Positions 45,058 to 54,337 of a DNA stretch of 64,000 nucleotides are shown here, one piece after another; the first letter of the stretch is position 1; each line of letters begins with the position of its first letter. Origin of the DNA: Trissonchulus latispiculum (Eukaryota > Nematoda > Enoplea > Enoplida > Ironidae); assembly GCA_030248195.1 (NCBI GenBank), contig JASAND010007680.1, forward strand, positions 1 to 64,000. Direction: 5' to 3'. The notes beneath the pieces were generated by a model. The model did not search any database, had not been told where the DNA came from, and saw nothing but the letters and a program-made list of their open reading frames with translations. The position numbers and the translations under genes were made by a program.

Positions 45058-46074
45058 TTGCTGAGTCGCTTTGCTGAACCAAGCCGCGGAACTTATACTC
45101 ATTATTTCAATAGCTCTGGCACTACATACGACAACCTGGACAACAACAAACTTCCAGAACTCACTGCAACAATGTTTAACAATTCTACAGCACACAGTTC
45201 GGAAGTTCCGGAAAGCTATGGCTTGGTGCTTTTGTGCTCCACAGTGTTGTGCATTGTGCTAAACGTTTCTGTCGTTCATATCCTCTGTCAGATAGCAAAG
45301 GCTGATAAAGTCCCCATTTACCGGTTGCTTGCCAGTCAAATTATCACAGATATTGTTTTCCTTTGCTGGTGTTTCCACAGAGCAATTTGTGTGATTCTTC
45401 GACGACAAATATCGCTGCTAGTTGACTGTGCATTTGCTGCCGTAGCGGATTTTGGATACAGTAGTCAAATGTGGCACCTTCTTCTGATTGCTATGTTTCG
45501 TTTTCTGACAATTGGTAACGGAACACTAGCCAATAATGTGATAGATAACAAATTCTTTGGCATGAAAGCCTGCAAAATATACATTGTAGTAGCCAATACC
45601 GTAATTTTCGCCAGTAATTTGTTGATGTCCTTCTGTTCGAGGTCTTTCTACTACTACGAGGCTATCTCTGGCGTAATGGTTTTTGTGGATGAGGTCAAAT
45701 TCGACATATTCAAATATGTTGACCTTTACTACATCTACCTTAGTCCTGTTACTGTTGGCCTATCACTTTTGTTTTATTCTGGAACTTTTGCGATTCTTTT
45801 GCGAGAGCGAAGAAAATTAACTTCTTCATATAACTTTGGAGCAGAGGTTAGACTGGTAGTGGTGGGTCTTGTTAATCTGATATTTCAAAAACTTAGTCTA
45901 TACGCCTGGATATATGGTAAATTCTATCATTCAATTATAGCCTGTTTAAATTGTTCAATAGGAAGCTTATCCTGTTTGCTTCTGATTTCAGCAATCAAAC
46001 GATACTGCCAGAGAGCCGTAAAACAGTACATTTCAGGCAGTCGTAGCACTACAGTGAAAACGTTACACTCCTAA
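45058..46074 (+). CDS. Divergent 7TM receptor, intronless
   Basis: 338 residues from the first ATG. The ATG at codon 40 (MFNNSTAHSSEVPES) gives a more usual short extracellular N-terminus with an N-glycosylation site (NNST), so the start is uncertain. Seven hydrophobic segments are visible: YGLVLLCSTVLCIVLNVSVV, LLASQIITDIVFLCWCF, MWHLLLIAMFRFLTI (with FRF where DRY would be), IYIVVANTVIFASNLLM, YIYLSPVTVGLSLLFYSGTF, VRLVVVGLVNLIFQKLSLYA and CLNCSIGSLSCLLLISAI. A basic tail follows. No NPxxY. Likely a lineage-specific chemoreceptor-type protein. Confidence 0.68.
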   Translation: MLSRFAEPSRGTYTHYFNSSGTTYDNLDNNKLPELTATMFNNSTAHSSEVPESYGLVLLCSTVLCIVLNVSVVHILCQIAKADKVPIYRLLASQIITDIVFLCWCFHRAICVILRRQISLLVDCAFAAVADFGYSSQMWHLLLIAMFRFLTIGNGTLANNVIDNKFFGMKACKIYIVVANTVIFASNLLMSFCSRSFYYYEAISGVMVFVDEVKFDIFKYVDLYYIYLSPVTVGLSLLFYSGTFAILLRERRKLTSSYNFGAEVRLVVVGLVNLIFQKLSLYAWIYGKFYHSIIACLNCSIGSLSCLLLISAIKRYCQRAVKQYISGSRSTTVKTLHS

Positions 46075-46638
46075 CAAGTTGTTACTTTCACCCATCGTGT
46101 TGCAAATGTTACAGTAGACAGGAAGTTTTCTGTGACTTTAGTTGAGCCATGTTTTAAGAATGTGCTACAAAATGTGTGTGCTATTTGCTACAAAGTCGGA
46201 AAAAGTTTTAATACATGAATCAAGAATCACATCAAATAATTGGAAACGTTGAGATCTCGAAAAATGGAAGTTTTTTGTAAAATTGGCACAGGCACAGATC
46301 GTTCACTACTGCTATGCGGATTCACTATACCTGCTTGTTCTGCGAACTGAAGGATTTTGTACCTGTTCTCAGGGCTAAAGCTAAGGGTTATCTCTCATAC
46401 CAAAATGGTCTGATAATTTAAGGAATATACTGTAAGAGTGCTTGTGCGTTATTGCTGTATATATCAAAATAATTTATAGAAAATTCTCTAACAGTGCATG
46501 TATAATTGCAATTCGTATTATATCTAAAACCCAAGAAGTGCAATAAAAGATCCTAATGGTAAATAGAAAGTGTTCTTGAACACAAACAGCACATGAACAC
46601 GAAGTACTGGGAATGCTATTTATGCAAATATTAAGCTT
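46075..46638. other. Intergenic, nothing recognised
   Basis: AT-rich spacer between convergent genes. Confidence 0.6.
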
Positions 46639-47516
46639 TTAGCAATTATGATTTTCCTGAATAAATGTCAGCACTTGAACCGCTTCTTCACCGCATGCGG
46701 TCCCGACTGGTTCCATCTGACATTGGACGGTCTTTTTGTTTCGCTTGCAATAGTCGTCTTCTGGGGGACCATCTCCGTTTATGCAGGACCGTACTTCTTC
46801 TCTGAAAGTGAGAAATAAATGCCTGTTGGTTTCAGGACTGCTTTTGAACTGTTTCGAAACTATGACCGTGAATGGATGCACTTTGTTTAAGAAAATACAT
46901 CTTAAGCATGCAGTCGTAAATTAATAATTCCAGAATCAATTATTACATTTAATGATTGTAGTGATGACGAAGATGGTGCTAAAAGATTAGATTGTTAAAA
47001 TACAATTATTTTTAGTGTATTTCCAACAACCGACATGCTCCGTTCGTTAACTCGGGGGCGGGGATTATTCGCTGATTAGTTCAAGGCTTACGGTAGAAGC
47101 ATGCATACGTTCAGTACATGATAGTGTAAGAGTTTCCTACTCTTATCCTATTATGTACTCTTGCTTAAACTAAAGCTAAATTTAAGGTGACATGTAACAA
47201 CTAACTGATGGCTGGTGGAAGCTGTATCCATGCACTGTAACTGTCCTTTAGCTTTCTCCAACATCACTGCGTCATCGCACAGTTTGGACAGAAACGAGTA
47301 CGGTATGCAGTTGAGTAGATCAGGTTTGCGCGTTTTCGCCTCCTCAATTGCTTCGCAAATACCCTGCAACTGATCGGCGGTTTTAAAAACCGGTTCCATC
47401 GACAACGAACATTCGCTTGCGGCTTCCGAACCGAGACGATTACACTGCTCTACGTCTAGGCTTCCCAAGCTATACGACAGAATCATGAAAAATAAAATCA
47501 CCGAACCTGGAGACAT
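46639..47516 (-). CDS. Secreted cysteine-rich protein, family copy 3 (two exons, one Cys lost)
   Basis: Exon 1 is 47516-47206 (donor GTTAGT) and exon 2 is 46801-46639 (acceptor TTTCAG), phase 2, 474 coding bases, 157 residues. The signal peptide is about MSPGSVILFFMILSYSLGS. Mature cysteines are 11: the position that is Cys in the AKTCKPD/VETCKSD segment of copies 1 and 2 is Arg here (AKTRKPD), so one disulfide partner is unpaired or re-paired. Exon 2 ends in a terminal Cys like the others. A TATA-like CTATAAAAAGC lies about 60 bases before the ATG. Function unknown. Confidence 0.8.
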
Positions 47517-47660
47517 GGCAAATGTGCTAAATTTGTGAACTGGGTTTGATTGAACTGTTTGGGCGAATTTGCAGCTTTTTATAGTAAGGTTTTATCTATT
47601 CTGCCAGACCTTATTCCCCGGTTGACTGCAGCCGGTCGTATCCTGATCGGTGCTGTGTAA
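47517..47660 (-). promoter_or_regulatory. Conserved upstream block with TATA box, family copy 3
   Basis: CTATAAAAAGCTGC on the gene strand (about 47573-47586), GATAGATAAAAC upstream of it and CGATCAGGATACG-type sequence further out align with the same words before copy 1 and at 20670-20830. Confidence 0.5.
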
Positions 47661-48170
47661 ACTGAAACTAACTAGAAAATACAAAATTTCAACAGAGAAA
47701 CATTTTTTGATAACATGGCACAGAAAGAATTTATTTGCAAAGCAGTTTAAACAGTGATAAATACTTGGGCTGGTTATATGCCACAAATTAATGCTTCTTA
47801 GGATTAATATGTGAAAAGCTTATGATTTAAAACTTTAACGTATTAACCAACCTTTTAGGAACATCAATCAGCTAAGTTTTCGAATTCATTTTCCTTAAGT
47901 TTAAAATAAATTAGATTCAAAAAAGTTATAATATGTAAATCGAATTGAGATTCAAGTTGTAATGGGCATGGGGGGTGAAAAAGGTCCCCCTATGTCTCTG
48001 GTACAACTTGAATTGAAACACTTCTTATTCGCTAATTTGAAGGTTATCGACTGGTATTTTTGAGTAAGTGCGAAACCTAAAACTTTGAAATTTCTTAAAC
48101 ATTTCTGCATTTTTCAACTAAATAATAGAAGTTAACAATTATACTTTCAAACATTAAATTTCGAAACCTT
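47661..48170. other. Intergenic, nothing recognised
   Basis: AT-rich with no motif-bearing frame. Confidence 0.55.
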
Positions 48171-48181
48171 TGCTTGCATTT

Positions 48182-48399
48182 CAGAGCTTCTCAGACCGCA
48201 TTTTTCAATCTTTCCTATCTTAGAGCTCGGCCTCCCCTACCGTTTCCGCTTCTGCAGCCTATTTTTAATGGCTTTTTCCTCCCGAGCAGGCTATCAGCTT
48301 TCCGCTATCATAGTTGCTATTACCAAGCGGGGGGCAACAGCAGTCGGATTAACGACTGCTGCTGCCTTGGGCGTGACTGCGGTGCTTCCGCGCCAATAA
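48182..48399 (+). CDS. Possible small exon or small hydrophobic ORF
   Basis: After a good acceptor-like TTTCAG the frame is open for about 70 codons to a TAA at 48397-48399. Its last 43 codons, from an ATG at 48268, encode a small Ala/Thr/Gly-rich hydrophobic peptide (GATAVGLTTAAALGVTAVL). No family recognised. Minus-strand frames over the same bases are equally open, so strand and coding status are uncertain. Confidence 0.25.
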
Positions 48400-48571
48400 C
48401 CGTATGGTAGTTTCGCTTGGGAATCATGTTTCTGTTCTTGATCTTCGTCTCTTCGCCTCTTGACAGCGGTCTGCGGAGAGCACCACTCACAGGACACTTC
48501 GTGTGCCTAGATAGTGGATGAGCCCTGACCAAAAACCAATCTTTTAGCTTTGCTTACAAAAGTATATGTAC

Positions 48572-48725
48572 TGTTGTGAAGGCTTACAAAACAAGCCACT
48601 TTACTCAATCACTGATATACTGATAATAACGAAAACTAGGAAAACTGGTGATGTATAATTCCATTCCTTTTATAGAATTATTCATCCTTTTACTAGTGGC
48701 TACAATCACAGTTGACTACACCTCA
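48572..48725 (-). repeat. 3' LTR of gypsy 2
   Basis: Plus-strand TGTTGTGAAGG ... CTACACCTCA. Differs from the other LTR by C/T at TA(C/T)TTCCATT-like position about 48659 and A/T in GGCT(A/T)CAATC. Confidence 0.92.
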
Positions 48726-49824
48726 TCACCCTCTCCCCCAGAGACCTGGGGAAAACGTCGCATTTTCCGAGCATTCCACATACTGCCATCAGAAAGTCGG
48801 TATGTCCACTTCCCGATGACATCCCTAACAACGAGCGGTCCTTTCCAAGGGGACTTCCCTTTTGGACACCAGGGTAAACGGACAAGCACCAAGTCCCCGC
48901 ATTGTAGATACCTTTAATTCCATCAGCTTCTGGTACATAGACTTTAGGTTCTCTTTTTGGCTGCCATGATCTGACTTGTCTCCCCAGGAAAAGTTCAGCA
49001 GGACATTTATCTCCCGTTGACAGGGGCAACATGCGGTATGATTCCATTAGGTTCAGCACTTTCTGTTCCCACGTGCCTTTCTCTTTGTCTGCCGCCTGAA
49101 GTCCAAGCTTGACGTAACGGTTGAACACCTCTATCTTTCCGTTGGTTTGGGGGCTGTAGACGGGGCAAAGCAAGTGAGTGATGTCTCGCTCAGCCAGGAA
49201 TTCTTTGAAGTCTTGGCTGACAAACTGCGTTCCATTGTCGGATAGAAGGGAATCTGGATTGCCGTGGCGGGAAAAGAGCTCTTTCAACCATACTATGATT
49301 TTCCCAGACGTGATGTTCCCAGTCAAAAGGTATTCCGGAAAACTGGAATAATGATCTTGGAGGATCACAATGAATCGCTGGTTTTGGGGAGCGGTAGAGA
49401 AGGGGCCTGTTATGTCAATCGCGACACGCTGCCATGGCCGTGTGGATTCAGGCCAAGCACTGTCCCAGATAGAGTGCGGGCGTGATTTGTCACTGTACCC
49501 ACAAGCGGTGCAATTTTTGACCAAATCTTCAATATCCTTGTCCATGCCTGACCACCAGTACGTCTGTCGCAGAAATTTCTTCATGCGGACAATGCCTGGG
49601 TGTCCTTTGTGTGCGAGGTCCAGGGCTTCGCGAACTAGCGCTGAGGGCTCCCAGATGATTCGCTCATGGGATCTGGTCAGGAAACCATCATCTGTTAGTA
49701 GTTCATCTTTGATCCCCCAAAAATAACGGCATTCTGGGGGTAACGTATTCTGCTTCGGCCATCCCTCTACGCGGTACTGCGCAACCTTTTGCAGTACATC
49801 GTCTTGTGTAGTTGCTGACCGCAC
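48706..49824 (-). pseudogene. Gypsy 2 integrase
   Basis: HHCC finger (HKGHPGIVRMKKFLRQTYWW, CTACGYSDK), core AIDITGPF (first Asp), LLSDNGTQFVS (second Asp) and SPQTNGKIEVFNRYVK (Glu). The C-terminal part changes frame near 48920 and ends at the 3' LTR. The catalytic triad is intact. Confidence 0.9.
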
Positions 49825-50464
49825 TTTGTTCAGGGTGATAGTGGTGTGTAGTGATCGCTTTGATCATGAGTTCACGAGCCGGGTCTTCAATACGGTCCCC
49901 AGTGGATTCTCTTGGAAGGCGTGAAAGAGCATCCGCCACCACGTTCAGGGAGCCTTTTCTATATTCGACGGTGTAGTCGAAATGGCACAGACGTTCGTGC
50001 CAACGAAAGAATTTGAGCGACTTTCGTGAAGTGCCGTTCCTCCCCAGGAGGGTGGTCAGGGCGTTGTGGTCAGTGCGTAGCGTAAAATGTCGCCCTAGCA
50101 AGAACTTCTCCCAATATTCGCAGGCCCATACGCATCCTAGGGCCTCCTTCTCACCAGCAGCATAGCGACGTTCGTGTTCTTGCAGGGTGTATGAGGCAAA
50201 GGCTATGGGGACTTCCTTGCCTTCTTTGACTTGGGTCAGAACGGCGCCGAGTCCAACGTCCGAGGCGTCGGTAGTGACGATAGTATCATGGTTTGGATCA
50301 AAGATGCAATTGATCAGTCGTTGGGTTAGCGTTTCTTTGACTCTTCGGAATGCTGTTTCGCATTCTTTGTTCCACTGAAATTCCACATTTTTTCGGGTTA
50401 ACTTCCTGAGTGGCTCCAGTTTCGTTGCCATATCAGGGATGAATTCGTTGTACCAGTTGACCAT
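49703..50464 (-). pseudogene. Gypsy 2 RNase H region
   Basis: TTDASDVGLGAVLTQ, EKEALGCVWACEYW and LRTDHNALTTLL show the catalytic Asp and Glu set, followed by NVVADALSRLPRES, the conserved end of gypsy RNase H. The frame overlaps that of integrase by about 120 bases, which marks a frameshift near 49760. Confidence 0.9.
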
Positions 50465-51393
50465 TCCAGGAAACGTCTTTGTTCTTTAAGATTCCTTGGA
50501 GCGGGTGCCTCCAGCAGTGGTTTCATCCGCTTGGGGTCCGGGGAAACTCCGTCCGCTGAAATGATCAGGCCTAAGAAAGGGACAGAAGAGCACCGGCATA
50601 AGCACTTTTTAGCGTTGATTCTGTAGTTGCCGTCTTGCAGGGCGTGGAGTACTTGTTTGAGGTTGTGATCGTGCTCCTCTTGTGTTTTGCCGTATATGAT
50701 TATATCGTCGATATAAGGACGGCAGCCCGGAATTCCAGCTAGAGTTTCCTGGATGCATCTTTGGAAAACGGACGCTGAGTCTTTCAGGCCCATGGGCAGG
50801 CGACAGTACTGGTATAAGCCTAGTGGCATAATCGTTGCTGTGAGATGCCGTGATTCTGGATGTAAGCCAATGCTGAAGTAAGCTTTTTCCAGGTCTAGCT
50901 TTGAGAAGACTTTTGCATCTTTTAGCTCAAGACGGATGTCGCCAACGGTTGGGAGGGGAAAACGGTCGGGGATAACGTACTTGTTAAGACCAGTTAGATC
51001 TGTGGTGATGCGTACAGATCCATCCGGCTTTGGAACCGTGACCAAACCGTGCACCCATTCTGATTTCTCTGTAGGTTCCCAAATGCCTCTATCTTCCATG
51101 GCTTTGATCTGTTTTTCTGCCAATTCTTTCCGAGCTAAGGGAATGGAACGTAGACGGGATTGGTGTGGGATTGCATTTGGTGTTATCTTTATCTTGTGCT
51201 GAAACTTTCCGTAGTTGGCTAAGGTGGCTTCCGTTAGCTTAGGAAAGCTGCAGAGGTAGTCACGATGATTATCGGTGGCAATAGCACCGACAGAAGCAAT
51301 GGGGATCGTTAGGATGTCGAGGCCGTCCGTCCGGATGGGTCCGTCAATCTTAAACTGGCAGCAGAATGGACTCATTCTAACAAGACTTCGCAA
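50398..51393 (-). pseudogene. Gypsy 2 reverse transcriptase
   Basis: Motifs FSKLDLEKAYFSI (A), LPMGLKDSASVFQR (B) and YIDDIIIYG (catalytic) are intact. The domain begins downstream of the nested insertion. The frame changes near 50430 into the RNase H frame. It copies element RNA into DNA. Confidence 0.92.
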
Positions 51394-52411
51394 TTGCCCT
51401 TTTTATTCTAATTAGAATTAACCATTGCAATTTTGCTCTGTACCGCTGTTCTCATTAAAAAACAATAAACACAAGTGCGCAATCTTTTACAAATCGCATC
51501 TTCTAGAAATTTGTCTGGCATTTTTAAGTAGATTTCGTACTTTGGTCATATATTATAAGCTATATAAGCTATAAAAGCTATATAAGCTATATATAAGGTT
51601 GATGTAAGCAGGGGCCAATTTCATAAAAATCCTACAACTTGAACTTGCACTTGAACTTGCACTTGCACTTGAACTGCAAGTTCAAGTTGTCACTGTTTCA
51701 TAAAACTTTTCCTGCTACTTGCGGAAATTAGCCAAGCAAGTTGCAAGACTTGACAACTTGTAAACGCAAGTGCAAGTGCAAGTTGGCAAGTAGCTGATCT
51801 TTAAAAAATTAACCAAAAGTATTTGGAAATTCATATAAATTTCAAAAGCTAAAGAAATTGTTTGAAATTGACACTATATTACGACAACAATCCAAAGAGT
51901 ATTGTCATAAAATTTTTTCAAAAAATATTAACATTAACATAAGTTATAACAATTTTTGTTTCATTTGTTCAGTGAAAATTCACTCACCCACTTGCACCGC
52001 AAGTGCAAGCAGCAAGTGCAACTACTGACCGTTTTTATGAAACAGATTTAAAGTGCAAGTGTTGTCCGGCAACTTGCAACTTGCGGACTTGCAACTTGCG
52101 GTTTAAGTGCAAGTCCGCAAGTACCACTTGCAGTTTTATGAAAGAGTTAACTTGTAACTTGCATGTGTAAGTTGCAAGTTTCAAGTTTTATGAAACTGGT
52201 CCCAGCTGCTATTTCTATTGAGGACTTGACAATATTAGTCCTAACAGCTGCGCATTCTATTTAAAAACTCAACTTCGCAAAGCGCAGTGTATTTAGAATG
52301 CGCAGTGCTGAAAACTAGCGTACGGCTCAATCTCATTAAAAAACGCAAGCACGAATACGATTTCTAAGTAGATGCGTCCATTCTGCTGCCAGTTTAAAAT
52401 TGACGGACCCA
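51324..52411. mobile_element. Inverted-repeat insertion in gypsy 2, flanked by a 104-bp direct duplication
   Basis: TGGGTCCGTCAAT-TTAAACT at 51336 on is the inverse of AGTTTAAAATTGACGGACCC at 52391-52410; about 36 bases pair. The gypsy sequence on each side (51220-51323 and 52412-52515) is the same 104 bases. The left side has 12 extra bases (CGTCCGTCCGGA) before the repeat. The interior contains the CAAGT element (51611-52203) and no gene. Confidence 0.8.
51611..52203. mobile_element. CAAGT-rich miniature inverted-repeat element
   Basis: Left end GGGGCCAATTTCATAAAA and inverted right end GGGACCAGTTTCATAAAA. Flanks AGCA/AGCT. The interior is dense in CAAGT and ACTTG words, so the strand can fold on itself many times. 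Related fragments lie at about 6035-6273 and 58036-58238. Confidence 0.75.
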
Positions 52412-53065
52412 TAAGGTGGCTTCCGTTAGCTTAGGAAAGCTGCAGAGGTAGTTACGATGATTATCGGTGGCAATAGCACCGACAGAAGCAATGGGGATCG
52501 TTAGGATGTCGAGGCGCATGATTGGGCCTCTTCCCAACACAGGATTACAGTGCTTAGCAACGTAAATCTGCTCTTCTGTCTTGCCATTGCTGTAAGTGAT
52601 TTGTGCAGGAAAGTACCCCAAAACATCCTTGACTGGACTGCCATCATAGTTCAGAAGGGTGTTAGGGGGTGATAATGGTTCTTTATGGAAGTGCTGTCGC
52701 CAAACGCTTTCACTGATTGTTGTAACTTCTGCCCCTGTGTCGCACTCTAGGTTCAGTTCAGCTTCATGATTGGACCCTGAAATCTTAACGGCACAGGTTA
52801 TTGGCGATGGACAGGTTGCAGTTAAAGTCCCTATGGTTAATGACTTTATGGTCCGAGGTTGTTGAAGGCTTCTTTTTTTGCTCTGCAGGCGGTTTCGAAG
52901 TGTCCTCTTTTTTTGCAGTAGTGGCAGGTTGCCGAAACGGCTGGGCAATCTTTGATCGCGGTAGATGACCTTGACGGCCACAGTGGGTACAGCTGGCAGC
53001 AGTGTAACGAGGTTTGCTGCGTGGTGTGTAGTGGTCTGAACGTTTGGGGGCTGAAATCTTGGCAA
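52394..53065 (-). pseudogene. Gypsy 2 aspartic protease region
   Basis: The frame contains LECDTGAEVTTIS (D-T-G active site) about two thirds through and PVLGRGPIMR (the LG-R/D side). It runs into the 104-bp duplicated block and then into the nested insertion at 52411, where it ends prematurely. Confidence 0.88.
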
Positions 53066-53645
53066 CGACCTTCTCGTCCCGGATGTGGTGGCTAACTTCG
53101 AGAGCGGTTTCGTCAGCCTGCATCAATCTGAGAACGCATTCGACAGTAAGGTCGGCAAAGTTCTCTTTCGAAATCAGTTTTCGTTGTGTTGATTCTTGAT
53201 GACAACCGGCGATGAGCTGTTCTACCAAGCGTTCGTTCTCGCTGTTGCCGAAATCGCAGTCGAGGGCCAGAGTGCGCAAAGCGTTTAAGAAGTCCTTCGC
53301 AGATTCGGAAGAACGTTGTTTGCGCCTGGTAAAGTCCACTCGGGCTTTGATGATATTAGGGGGTTTGTCGAAAATCCCGCGAACGATGGCCAAGAATTCA
53401 TCGTGGGTTTGTGCAGAACGGTCATCTGCACGGTGAGAAGCACATAGGACCTGTATCCCTTCAGATCCCAGAAACCCGAAAAGTAAGTTATTTTTCTCCG
53501 GGTCACCCAAGCGAGTTCGGCGGCCCAGATTGAGCAGTTCAATGTAGTTTTCGAATTCTTGGAGCCAAATTCGAAAGCTGGCAGATGGATTTCCAGGACT
53601 GGGTAGATACGGATTTGGGGACGGAATAGGAATTGATGATGCCAT
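52785..53645 (-). pseudogene. Gypsy 2 Gag with CCHC knuckle
   Basis: 286 residues from the ATG at 53645. The capsid-like part includes FRIWLQEFENYI and DFLNALRTLALDCDF, the common retrotransposon Gag helices. CTHCGRQGHLPRS near residue 220 starts a zinc knuckle, but its last Cys falls in another frame, so Gag is shifted there and continues to protease in the 53065-52394 frame. Confidence 0.88.
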
Positions 53646-53675
53646 TCCGGTTCAAAACTCAGTGCGCCATTGTAC

Positions 53676-53829
53676 TGTTGTGAAGGCTTACAAAACAAGC
53701 CACTTTACTCAATCACTGATATACTGATAATAACGAAAACTAGGAAAACTGGTGATGTATAATTTCATTCCTTTTATAGAATTATTCATCCTTTTACTAG
53801 TGGCTTCAATCACAGTTGACTACACCTCA
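53676..53829 (-). repeat. 5' LTR of gypsy 2
   Basis: Same length and ends as the 3' LTR. Gag begins 31 bases beyond its inner edge. Confidence 0.92.
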
Positions 53830-54337
53830 GTATATATGGATATAATAAATAATATCGTAGTGGAAAATAGTTTTAGGAACGGCCGGTGTAACCCAGGCCA
53901 CATACACCTCATACAATAGCGAAATGTCAGTACTCGACATTATGATAACCGAGGTTAAAAGCTTCGAAATAAATGTCAAATGTTCAGTATTGGCATAAAA
54001 CTGGCTGTTGCGTGTAAGCAAGCACTTGGCATACAGCAAACTACAAGTAACCTTACCCTGGACTGCACCAACTAAGTTTAACAATAGCTGTAGATTAGTA
54101 GAAGACTACCCTTGGACTAAGTTTAAGAATAGTAGCAGAATAGCTGACGGTTGACTACTGGATTCCCATTGAAAAATCGGTCTTAACCTTCTGCTATCCC
54201 GCAGCTATTATATACGTAGTTTAATAGAATCACTCAACATAGCATAACAGGCATTAACTGCATATATGTAAAAATAAAAAACAACAAACAAAATCAATCA
54301 AGAATTATTATAAATTATTATAAATCAGGTGAAAAGT
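53830..54337. other. Intergenic between gypsy 2 and the aminotransferase 3' end
   Basis: AT-rich with no supported gene. The aminotransferase 3' untranslated region should lie in 54240-54337, where A/T-rich stretches could carry its poly(A) signal. Confidence 0.5.

Larger units (their letters stand above)
48572..53829 (-). mobile_element. Second Ty3/gypsy retrotransposon, both LTRs present, degenerate
   Basis: 154-bp LTRs at both ends differ at only two positions seen. On the minus strand a PBS-like TGGCGCACTGAG follows the 5' LTR (53669-53658), gag starts at 53645, then protease, RT, RNase H and integrase, and a purine tract GGGGGAGAGGGTGA precedes the 3' LTR. The outer flanks GTAC/GTAT are an imperfect 4-bp match. 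Low LTR divergence suggests recent insertion, yet pol has frameshifts and a 1.1-kb nested insert. Confidence 0.93.
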
